Shown piece after piece: positions 1 through 4,988 of a DNA stretch of 10,730 nt. This stretch comes from Tidjanibacter sp. (GTDB lineage: Bacteria; Bacteroidota; Bacteroidia; Bacteroidales; Rikenellaceae). Position 1 is the stretch's first letter, and every line of letters starts with the position of its first letter. The position numbers were made by a program, and so were the translations under genes. The stretch is from NCBI GenBank assembly GCA_017630115.1, contig JAGBVY010000035.1, positions 1 through 10,730 of the forward strand, read 5' to 3'. The notes under the pieces were generated by a model that saw nothing but the letters and a program-made list of their open reading frames with translations, was not told where the DNA came from and did not search any database.

Positions 1-25
1 CATAATCAGTATTTTAAGTTGGGGG

Positions 26-59
26 GTTTGGGATACCGTGAGGTATCCCAAACTTTTTT
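26..59 (+). terminator. Rho-independent terminator of a gene left of the window
   Basis: A perfect 12-bp stem (26-37 with 42-53, GTTTGGGATACC and its complement) closes a GTGA tetraloop of the GNRA type and is followed directly by six T residues (54-59). The T-tract lies on the right, so it ends transcription on the plus strand from a gene that finishes at or before the first bases of the window. A TAA at 3-5 could be that gene's stop, but no coding sequence of it can be verified here. Confidence 0.85.
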
Positions 60-70
60 CTTTTATTCGT

Positions 71-273
71 ATATTGGGCGATTATTGCGTTGCACTCAAT
101 TTTTGATTGCTCATTTGCCAAAGCAAACTCCGCATCAAAACTTTTCGTGCGCCTTATTCTCGCCTCAATCTACGAATAAAACACGGTGGACTCACTCCCT
201 TGCTTTGCACAAAATTTTCTCAACACTCTGCATTTTTTCCTTATGACAATATTGGGCGATTATTGCGTTGCAC
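71..273. repeat. Non-coding segment bounded by exact 25-nt direct repeats
   Basis: The same 25 bases, beginning ATATTGGGCG and ending GCGTTGCAC, occur at 71-95 and at 249-273, with a 153-bp AT-rich spacer. Only short open frames without homology that I recognise cross it, and stops interrupt every longer reading. The base composition and lack of a promoter-gene structure suggest a dispersed intergenic repeat or the decayed remains of a mobile or duplicated segment. That interpretation is inference; the exact repeat is seen directly. Confidence 0.6.
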
Positions 274-320
274 CCTTATGGGCGTGGGTATTAAAAAAGA
301 TACCCGTGAACAATAGGGTG

Positions 321-374
321 GGCAAGAGAAACAGGAGTGGCAGGCGTAACAGGAAAAACAGGGGAAACAAGAAT
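321..374. repeat. Degenerate 9-bp tandem repeat block
   Basis: Six successive 9-mers starting at 321, 330, 339, 348, 357 and 366 follow a loose consensus AACAGGNNN on the plus strand (first and last are AAGA-type variants). Read on the minus strand this gives a three-residue peptide periodicity, but the frame has no plausible start or domain and is not called a gene. A better-conserved 9-bp array occurs at 4601-4726 in the other large intergenic region. Confidence 0.5.
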
Positions 375-397
375 CCTATTTTCCCTGTTTTTCTTGT
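349..397. other. Long imperfect hairpin overlapping the 9-bp repeats
   Basis: Bases 349-367 can pair with 379-397 to give a 19-bp stem with two G-T wobbles and an 11-nt loop (368-378). The core is GAAAAACAGGG against CCCTGTTTTTC. It lies past the aspS terminator in the direction of aspS transcription. It could act as a second terminator, an mRNA 3'-end protector or simply reflect the repeat sequence. No clean T-tract follows in either direction. Confidence 0.45.
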
Positions 398-406
398 CTT
401 TCCTTT

Positions 407-439
407 CGGGCGCCTTGCGCCCGCTGACGGTTAACCGTC
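407..439. other. GC hairpin followed by a 14-nt palindrome
   Basis: CGGGCGC at 407-413 pairs with GCGCCCG at 417-423 around a 3-nt loop. It is followed at once by the perfect palindrome GACGGTTAACCGTC (426-439). The palindrome could be a protein-binding site or part of the intergenic repeat family, since GACGGTT also forms the heptamer repeats at 4731-4758. No function is shown by the sequence. Confidence 0.4.
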
Positions 440-440
440 T

Positions 441-476
441 AAAAACAAGAGGCTCACCGCATTGGGTGAGCCTCTT
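441..476 (-). terminator. Rho-independent terminator of aspS
   Basis: A perfect 12-bp stem (447-458 with 465-476, AAGAGGCTCACC and its complement) with a 6-nt loop lies 11 bases past the aspS stop. On the minus strand it is followed by GTTTTT (446-441). A T-rich run also follows on the plus side (480-486), so the hairpin might work in both directions, though no plus-strand gene is seen immediately upstream. Confidence 0.85.
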
Positions 477-486
477 GGCTTTTTTT

Positions 487-2235
487 CTACTCTTCAACGA
501 GTTTAATCTTCAAATCCACAAGTTGTGCGGGGTCGATGGCGGTAGGCGAGTCTACCATAACATCGCGGCCCTGATTGTTCTTGGGGAAGGCAATGTAGTC
601 GCGGATGGACTCCGAGCCACCAAAGAGCGAGCAGAACCTATCGAAACCAAAGGCGATACCTGCGTGAGGAGGTGCACCAAACTTAAAGGCGTTCATCAGG
701 AAGCCAAACTGAGCCTCAGCCTGCTCGGGAGTGAAGCCCAAGAGGCGGAACATCTTTTGCTGCAACTCGCTGTCGAAGATACGCACCGAGCCGCCACCCA
801 CCTCAACGCCGTTGCACACGAAGTCGTAGGCGTTGGCACGCACACGTCCGGGGTCGCTCTCCATCCACTCAACATCCTCAGGCTTAGGCGAGGTGAAGGG
901 GTGGTGCATAGCGTAGAAACGTTGGGTCTCGTCGTCCCACTCCAATAGGGGGAAATCAACCACCCAGAGGGGGGCAAACTTCTTGGGATCGCGCAATCCG
1001 AGGCGGTCGCCCATTTCCAGACGCAGCACATTAAGAGCCGAGAGAGTATGTTTCCTATCGCCGGCAAGGATAAGCACGAGGTCGCCAACCTTAGCACCGC
1101 ACTTGGCCACCAAAGCCTGCAACTCCTCCGAGGTGTAGAACTTGTCGATGCTCGACTTTACGCCACTCTCCTCAACGCGAATCCACACCAGACCCTTGGC
1201 TCCCACCTGAGGACGCTTAACAAAGTCGGTGAGTTGGTCTATCTGCTTACGGGTGTAGCTTGCACAGCCCTCAGCCACAATTGCACCCACATACTCAGCC
1301 GAGTCGAACACTACGAAATCTTTACCCTTGACGTCGGCAGTGATGTCGTTGAACTCCATACCAAAACGGATATCTGGTTTGTCGGAGCCATACTTAGCCA
1401 TAGCCTCGTGCCACGACATACGGGGGAAGGAATAGTCAATCTCAACACCCAGCACCTCCTTAAAGAGGGTCTTGGCAAATCGCTCAAAGATGTTCAGTAC
1501 ATCCTCCTGCTCAACAAACGACATCTCGCAGTCGATCTGGGTAAACTCAGGCTGACGGTCGGCCCTGAGATCCTCGTCGCGGAAGCAACGTACAATCTGG
1601 AAGTAGCGGTCGTAGCCTGCCACCATCAGCAACTGCTTGAAGGTCTGGGGCGACTGGGGAAGAGCATAAAACTTGCCAGGGTTGAGCCTCGAAGGCACAA
1701 GGAAGTCACGAGCGCCCTCGGGGGTGGAGTTAATCATATAGGGGGTCTCAATCTCCATAAAATTCTCGCCCGAGAGGAAGTTGCGTGTCACCTGAGCCAT
1801 ACGGTGACGGAGCATAAGCGCATTTTTCAGCGGGCCACGCCTCAGGTCGAGGTAGCGATAGCGCATCCTCAGGTCGTCGCCACCGTCGGTGTTGTCCTCA
1901 ATAGTGAAGGGAGGAGTCTCGGCAGCGTTGAGAATACGAAGAGTCGAAACAGCAATCTCGATGTCGCCAGTGGGGATTTTGCTATTTTTGCTCGAACGTT
2001 CGAGCACCTTACCACTTGCTTGGATGACATACTCACGTCCGAGCTGCGAGGCAATCTCCTTAACTTGGTCGGAGCAGCTATCATCAACTACCAACTGAGT
2101 GATGCCGTAGCGGTCCCTGAGGTCGATAAAAGTCATACCACCGAGGTTGCGTACACGCTGTACCCATCCTGCGAGGGTTACCTCCTCGGCGAGATTTTGT
2201 AGGCGAAGTTCGCCACAAGTGTGTGTTCTGTACAT
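487..2235 (-). CDS. aspS: Aspartyl-tRNA synthetase (bacterial type, GAD-domain form)
   Basis: This 582-aa cytoplasmic enzyme charges tRNA-Asp with aspartate using ATP. The domain order and length fit bacterial AspRS. An N-terminal OB-fold anticodon-binding domain spans about residues 1-110, with GWVQRVRNLGGMTFIDLRDR at 23-42. The class II catalytic core carries the aspartate-binding QSPQ at 194-197, motif 2 (FRDEDLRADRQPEFTQID, 218-235) and motif 3 (GIAFGFDRF, 526-534). The bacterial GAD insertion lies at roughly 290-420. The residue after RN in the OB-fold loop is Leu31; family knowledge links Leu here to tRNA-Asp-specific (discriminating) enzymes and His to non-discriminating ones. The ATG at 2235 places the MYRTHTCGEL start as in homologues. 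The gene diverges from tadA with 78 bp between starts, and has its own terminator. Confidence 0.97.
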   Translation of the reverse strand: MYRTHTCGELRLQNLAEEVTLAGWVQRVRNLGGMTFIDLRDRYGITQLVVDDSCSDQVKEIASQLGREYVIQASGKVLERSSKNSKIPTGDIEIAVSTLRILNAAETPPFTIEDNTDGGDDLRMRYRYLDLRRGPLKNALMLRHRMAQVTRNFLSGENFMEIETPYMINSTPEGARDFLVPSRLNPGKFYALPQSPQTFKQLLMVAGYDRYFQIVRCFRDEDLRADRQPEFTQIDCEMSFVEQEDVLNIFERFAKTLFKEVLGVEIDYSFPRMSWHEAMAKYGSDKPDIRFGMEFNDITADVKGKDFVVFDSAEYVGAIVAEGCASYTRKQIDQLTDFVKRPQVGAKGLVWIRVEESGVKSSIDKFYTSEELQALVAKCGAKVGDLVLILAGDRKHTLSALNVLRLEMGDRLGLRDPKKFAPLWVVDFPLLEWDDETQRFYAMHHPFTSPKPEDVEWMESDPGRVRANAYDFVCNGVEVGGGSVRIFDSELQQKMFRLLGFTPEQAEAQFGFLMNAFKFGAPPHAGIAFGFDRFCSLFGGSESIRDYIAFPKNNQGRDVMVDSPTAIDPAQLVDLKIKLVEE

Positions 2236-2247
2236 AGAGTCTATTTA

Positions 2248-2273
2248 TTGTGTTATTATTTTTTGTATCTTTG
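2248..2273 (+). promoter_or_regulatory. Predicted promoter of tadA
   Basis: TATCTTTG at 2266-2273 fits the Bacteroidota -7 consensus TAnnTTTG and lies 40 bp before the tadA ATG. The nearest upstream TTG (2248-2250) is only 15 bp away, shorter than the usual spacing of about 19, so the -33 element is weak or absent. The site lies inside the leader of the divergent aspS transcript. Confidence 0.55.
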
Positions 2274-2297
2274 TGGTGTATCACACGAAAAATCCTT

Positions 2298-2330
2298 CAA
2301 AGGTACAAAAAAGATGGAAACGGACTACAA
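2298..2330 (-). promoter_or_regulatory. Predicted promoter of aspS
   Basis: On the minus strand TACCTTTG (2305-2298) matches TAnnTTTG and is preceded by TTG (2330-2328) with a 22-bp gap. It would give an aspS leader of about 55-60 nt. The element sits across the tadA start codon region (ATG at 2314), so polymerase binding for aspS overlaps the beginning of the tadA coding sequence. Confidence 0.5.
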
Positions 2331-2763
2331 CATAGAGCATTTTTTTATGCAAAGAGCCATTGCTGAGGCCAAAGTAGCCGCCAGCGAAGGCGAAATACCT
2401 ATTGGTGCGGTGGTTGTTTGTGGCCAGAGGATTGTCGGCAAGGGCCACAACCGAGTGGAGGCTCTGGGCGACGCCACTGCTCACGCCGAGATGTTGGCCC
2501 TGACGGCTGCAATGAACGCACTAGGGAGCAAGTATTTGCCCGAGTGCACACTCTACGTCACCGTTGAGCCTTGCATAATGTGCGCCGGCGCTATTGCGTG
2601 GAGTCAGATAGGGCGCTTGGTCTATGGCGCAGCCGAGCCAAAAAAAGGCTTTACAACTGTTCAGGGTCAGATTCTTCACCCCAAAACCGAGGTCAAGGCA
2701 GGCGTTATGGAACAGGAATGCAGAGTACTTATGGAGGATTTTTTCAAAAAACTCAGAAAGTAA
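2314..2763 (+). CDS. tadA: tRNA-specific adenosine deaminase (TadA family)
   Basis: This 149-aa cytidine-deaminase-fold zinc enzyme probably converts A34 to inosine in the anticodon of tRNA-Arg(ACG), which widens decoding. HAE at residues 57-59 supplies the zinc ligand His57 and the proton-shuttle Glu59. PCIMC at 86-90 supplies Cys87 and Cys90. These numbers coincide with those of E. coli TadA. The conserved Asn of GHNR (residue 46) and the C-terminal helix EDFFKKLRK also fit. An in-frame ATG at 2221 would add 31 residues (Cys- and Tyr-rich, unlike the family) and lies upstream of the predicted -7 element, so ATG 2314 is chosen. Other members of this fold deaminate guanine or cytosine, so the substrate is assigned by similarity, not proven. 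A promoter for the next gene follows the stop directly. Confidence 0.88.
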   Translation: METDYNIEHFFMQRAIAEAKVAASEGEIPIGAVVVCGQRIVGKGHNRVEALGDATAHAEMLALTAAMNALGSKYLPECTLYVTVEPCIMCAGAIAWSQIGRLVYGAAEPKKGFTTVQGQILHPKTEVKAGVMEQECRVLMEDFFKKLRK

Positions 2764-2764
2764 A

Positions 2765-2795
2765 TTTGTTTTCCACAGAGTAATTTATACTTTTG
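2765..2795 (+). promoter_or_regulatory. Strong Bacteroidota promoter of the TPR-protein gene
   Basis: TTTG at 2765-2768 and TACTTTTG at 2788-2795 are separated by 19 bp, an excellent match to the TTG-N19-TAnnTTTG promoter. Transcription would start near 2802 and give a leader of about 80 nt ending in an A-rich stretch before the ATG, with no Shine-Dalgarno site. The -33 element starts two bases after the tadA stop codon, so the two genes are probably separate units. Confidence 0.75.
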
Positions 2796-2882
2796 TAGGC
2801 TGAAAGGACAATTTATTGGTCATCTAAGACGTTATAGATTTGACATCGAACAATAAAACTAACACAATAAACGAATAAAAGA

Positions 2883-3872
2883 ATGAAAATCAAATCGCTT
2901 ATCGTAGCTCTTGCTGCACTTTTGGTAGGTAACTTTACCACCTACGCTCAGGATCTCAACGAGGTTAAAAAAATGTTCAACGATGCTGCCGCCACCCTCA
3001 AAGCTAAAAACTATGCTGAGGCTCTGACAATGCTCGAAAAGACGGTAGATGCCGCTTTCAACGTTGATGCAATGGACATTGCCGAGAAAGCTCAGCGATA
3101 TATTCCCCAGTGCTATCTTATGCTGGGTAGCCAGTCGGGTAAAGCCGGCAACTTGAACGAGGCCCTCGATTACTTCAAAAAAGCCAACGAGACCGCGTTG
3201 CTCTACAACGCAAGTGGTACTGCGCGCAAAGCAAAAGATGCTATCTCGGGCACTTACAAAACCCTCGGCGCAGGCTCCTACAACAATGGTGACTACGCTA
3301 CCGCAGCCAGCTTTTTCAGCCAAGGCTACGAGGCAAACCCTCAGGATACTGACCTTGCTCTCTACTTGGCAAACAGCTACTGCCAGTTGAAAGACTTTGA
3401 CAATGGCGTTCAGGTTTACACCAACATCATCACTCTGGGTCAGAGCAACAGCCGTTTTGCTGAGCACGCTGCAAAAGCCAAAGAGGAGCTCACCAACCAC
3501 CTCCTCGTAAAAGCTCAGGAGGAGAACTTGGCAGGCAACAAAGAGGCCGCTTACGCAACTCTCGAAACCCTCATCAATGCCGATCCTATGAACACCGGCA
3601 ACCAGATGTATCGCTTGCAGTTGGCAGGTAGCCACGAGGATTGGGACAACATCATCGCTTGGGGCGAGATGGCAGCAGCATTTATGGCTACTCCCGAGGA
3701 GCAGAGCGAGGTTTACTACCTTATGGCAGTTGCTAACGACAGCAAAAACAACAACCAAGTGGCTGTTGATACCTACAAAATGGTTGTAGCTGGCGACAAA
3801 GTGGAGGCTGCTAAAAAACGTATTGCCGAGTTGGAGGCCTTCATCAAAGCTGAGAAAGAGGCTAACAAATAA
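2883..3872 (+). CDS. Secreted tetratricopeptide-repeat (TPR) protein
   Basis: The 329-aa product has a Sec signal peptide (residues 1-22; KIK start, hydrophobic core, likely cut after TYA before QDLN) and no lipobox, so the mature form is periplasmic or loosely outer-membrane associated. The rest is alpha-helical with TPR-like helix pairs: about 34-56 (AKNYAEALTMLEKTV), 77-103 (KAGNLNEALDYFKKA), 123-153 (YNNGDYATAASFFSQGYEAN), 157-186 (LKDFDNGVQVYTNII), 206-234 (AGNKEAAYATLETLINADP) and 274-303. It ends in a charged helix rich in Lys and Glu. TPR arrays bind partner proteins; no catalytic motif is present, and the partner is not known. The promoter and codon use suggest good expression. A hairpin terminator separates it from the small outer-membrane protein gene that follows. 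Confidence 0.85.
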   Translation: MKIKSLIVALAALLVGNFTTYAQDLNEVKKMFNDAAATLKAKNYAEALTMLEKTVDAAFNVDAMDIAEKAQRYIPQCYLMLGSQSGKAGNLNEALDYFKKANETALLYNASGTARKAKDAISGTYKTLGAGSYNNGDYATAASFFSQGYEANPQDTDLALYLANSYCQLKDFDNGVQVYTNIITLGQSNSRFAEHAAKAKEELTNHLLVKAQEENLAGNKEAAYATLETLINADPMNTGNQMYRLQLAGSHEDWDNIIAWGEMAAAFMATPEEQSEVYYLMAVANDSKNNNQVAVDTYKMVVAGDKVEAAKKRIAELEAFIKAEKEANK

Positions 3873-3921
3873 ATCGACAGATAGGGCAACCTTACCCTAT
3901 GAATTAGATTCGGTATAATCT

Positions 3922-3958
3922 GTGGGGCATTCACTTCGGGTGAGTGCCCCACCCTTTT
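3922..3958 (+). terminator. Hairpin terminator after the TPR-protein gene
   Basis: GTGGGGCATTCAC (3922-3934) pairs with GTGAGTGCCCCAC (3940-3952), 13 bp with one G-T wobble and a TTCGG loop, followed by CCTTTT. The T-tract is short, so termination may be partial and allow read-through into the gene at 3975. Two smaller stems precede it: 3881-3886 with 3895-3900, and 3906-3910 with 3917-3921. Confidence 0.7.
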
Positions 3959-3974
3959 ACTCATACCCCAAACA

Positions 3975-4568
3975 ATGAAACACCTACTTCAACTTACACT
4001 TGCAGTAATCATTGCACTTGGAGCCACAATGCCAATCCAAGCGCAAGAGAGCGCCGACAAACCCGCCAGAGTCGATGCGCTGAAAATAACTTTCCTATCG
4101 TGGGCTACTGGTAGCAGCAAGCTCTCGTGGGAACACGCCCTACCCTCGCTTGGCCAAACCACCGAGCTCTGTGTAGGCTTGATTGGCGCAGGCAACGACA
4201 AGTATGACAACGACCCTCGCGGACTAACGCTTCGCTATGGACACAAATTTTTCGTCGGCAGCTACGACCCTGCTCGCCCCTTCGACGGATTTTACCTCCG
4301 ACCCGAGGCTATCTACTCGCGCTTCAACTACACCCACACTCTCCCCGGCACTCGCACCCTCGCCCAAATGGGCTCACTCATTGCTACGGTTGGCTATCAG
4401 CGCACTTGGGGTCGCTTTGTGGCCGACGTGTGGGTGGGTGGTGGCTACGCCTTTGGCACACCGGCCGAGACAGGCTACCACCACGGTTTTCAACTCCTCG
4501 ACCACCTCGGCCTGCACAACGACAATGTGGCTCTGAGTTTCAGCATCAGAGTTGGTTGGTGCTTTTAA
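3975..4568 (+). CDS. Small predicted outer-membrane beta-barrel protein
   Basis: The 197-aa product starts with a Sec signal peptide (1-23, likely cut after PIQA before QESA). The mature part alternates polar and hydrophobic or aromatic residues in strand-sized stretches (for example GLTLRYGHKFFV 83-94, GFYLRPEAIYSRFNY 105-119, SLIATVGYQRTWG 134-146, FVADVWVGGGYAFG 148-161 and NVALSFSIRVGWCF 184-197). It ends in Phe, the usual C-terminal signature for outer-membrane insertion by BAM. I recognise the overall type (small DUF3575-like or Bacteroidota OmpA-barrel-like proteins) but not a named family. No clear promoter lies between the preceding terminator and the ATG, so it may depend on read-through from the TPR-protein gene. 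Confidence 0.75.
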   Translation: MKHLLQLTLAVIIALGATMPIQAQESADKPARVDALKITFLSWATGSSKLSWEHALPSLGQTTELCVGLIGAGNDKYDNDPRGLTLRYGHKFFVGSYDPARPFDGFYLRPEAIYSRFNYTHTLPGTRTLAQMGSLIATVGYQRTWGRFVADVWVGGGYAFGTPAETGYHHGFQLLDHLGLHNDNVALSFSIRVGWCF

Positions 4569-4600
4569 TTGAGAGTTGAAAGGGAGATTAGGGCCTATTT

Positions 4601-4672
4601 TCTGGGTTCTCTGGGTTCTCTGGGTTCTCTGGGTTCTCTGGGTTCTCTGGGTTCTCTGGGTTCTCTAGGTTA
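4601..4672. repeat. 9-bp minisatellite, unit TCTGGGTTC
   Basis: Seven perfect head-to-tail copies of TCTGGGTTC fill 4601-4663. A decayed eighth copy (TCTAGGTTA) is at 4664-4672. The array begins 33 bp past the stop of the outer-membrane protein gene. Perfect identity of the units suggests recent expansion by slippage or active homogenisation. On the minus strand one frame reads as a repeated Glu-Asn-Pro tripeptide, but there is no credible gene around it. Confidence 0.95.
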
Positions 4673-4681
4673 ACTGAGACT

Positions 4682-4726
4682 TCCCAGTCCTCCCAGTTCT
4701 CCCAGTCCTCCCAGTTCTCCCAGCAG
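4682..4726. repeat. Second 9-bp minisatellite, unit TCCCAGTYC
   Basis: Four units alternate strictly between TCCCAGTCC and TCCCAGTTC (4682, 4691, 4700, 4709), and a fifth starts TCCCAG at 4718. The core CCCAG is the reverse complement of the CTGGG core of the adjacent array, while the spacer TTCT/TCCT keeps its orientation. The alternation suggests expansion as an 18-bp dimer. Confidence 0.9.
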
Positions 4727-4730
4727 TCAG

Positions 4731-4758
4731 CGGTTGACGGTTGACGGTAGGCGGTAGA
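4731..4758. repeat. 7-bp tandem repeat, unit CGGTTGA
   Basis: Four heptamers follow the 9-bp arrays: CGGTTGA at 4731 and 4738, CGGTAGG at 4745 and CGGTAGA at 4752. A related GACGGTT motif lies beside the 9-bp block of the first intergenic region (426-432). From 4759 to 4810 I see no feature. Confidence 0.75.
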
Positions 4759-4810
4759 CACAAAGAAGGAAAGAGTGCGATTTGTGGAGGGATTTTTGTG
4801 CCAAACAAGA

Positions 4811-4852
4811 AGGTGGCTCCGCAGTTTACTCTCGTAAATGAGGAAGCCACCT
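4811..4852. other. Two-tier hairpin in the convergent intergenic region
   Basis: AGGTGGCT (4811-4818) pairs with AGCCACCT (4845-4852). Inside it TTTAC (4825-4829) pairs with GTAAA (4834-4838) around a TCTC loop. A further small stem, GGTGC/GCACC around AAAAA, follows at 4863-4877. No T-tract follows on either strand, so these are not obvious terminators. They may be part of the intergenic repeat element. Confidence 0.4.
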
Positions 4853-4878
4853 ATCGCAGGTTGGTGCAAAAAGCACCC

Positions 4879-4931
4879 ACAAGGCACAGCCGACCGCAAG
4901 GCGCGCTCGAAAGCCTACAAGGCACAGCCGA
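4879..4931. repeat. Pair of exact 15-nt direct repeats
   Basis: ACAAGGCACAGCCGA occurs at 4879-4893 and again at 4917-4931, 38 bp apart start to start. The second copy runs into the A-tract that forms the T-tract of the minus-strand terminator. The spacer contains GCAAGGCGCGCTCGAAAGCC, which has no recognised function. Confidence 0.75.
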
Positions 4932-4962
4932 AAAAAAGGAGGTGACCCGATGGGCCACCTCC
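4931..4962 (-). terminator. Rho-independent terminator of the 959-aa lipoprotein gene
   Basis: GGAGGTG (4938-4944) pairs with CACCTCC (4956-4962), with three further inner pairs past one A-C mismatch and a 3-nt loop. On the minus strand the hairpin is followed by seven T residues (4937-4931). It begins 26 bp past the stop codon at 4989. Confidence 0.85.
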
Positions 4963-4988
4963 AAAAAATATCACATCAAAGCGATTGA

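Noticed and set aside
19..434. Short overlapping frames in the first intergenic region
   Set aside because: They start within or just after a terminator hairpin, run across direct repeats, have no initiation context and resemble no protein family I know.
1048..2202. Open frame of 384 codons on the plus strand inside aspS
   Set aside because: It is antisense to an unmistakable AspRS and has no recognisable protein features.
2221..2313. Upstream ATG extending TadA by 31 residues
   Set aside because: The extension lies partly upstream of the predicted -7 element and is unlike the family. Starting at 2314 gives active-site numbering identical to that of E. coli TadA.
2859..3758. Open frame of 299 codons on the minus strand opposite the TPR-protein gene
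   Set aside because: The sense strand has a near-consensus promoter, signal peptide, TPR helices and terminator; the antisense frame has none of these.
4601..4726. Possible CRISPR-like array
   Set aside because: The units are 9 bp, head-to-tail and without spacers, and no cas gene is present.
4588..4899. Minus-strand frame of 103 codons reading the minisatellites as Glu-Asn-Pro and Trp-Glu repeats
   Set aside because: It starts at a TTG without promoter, spans several unrelated repeat arrays and lies past the terminator of lipoprotein A. The peptide periodicity follows from the 9-bp period.
4936..4988. Consensus-like Shine-Dalgarno AAGGAGGTGA with an ATG at 4950 and a 12-codon frame
   Set aside because: The GGAGGTG is the arm of the terminator hairpin, the frame is tiny, and Bacteroidota genes generally do not rely on Shine-Dalgarno sites.
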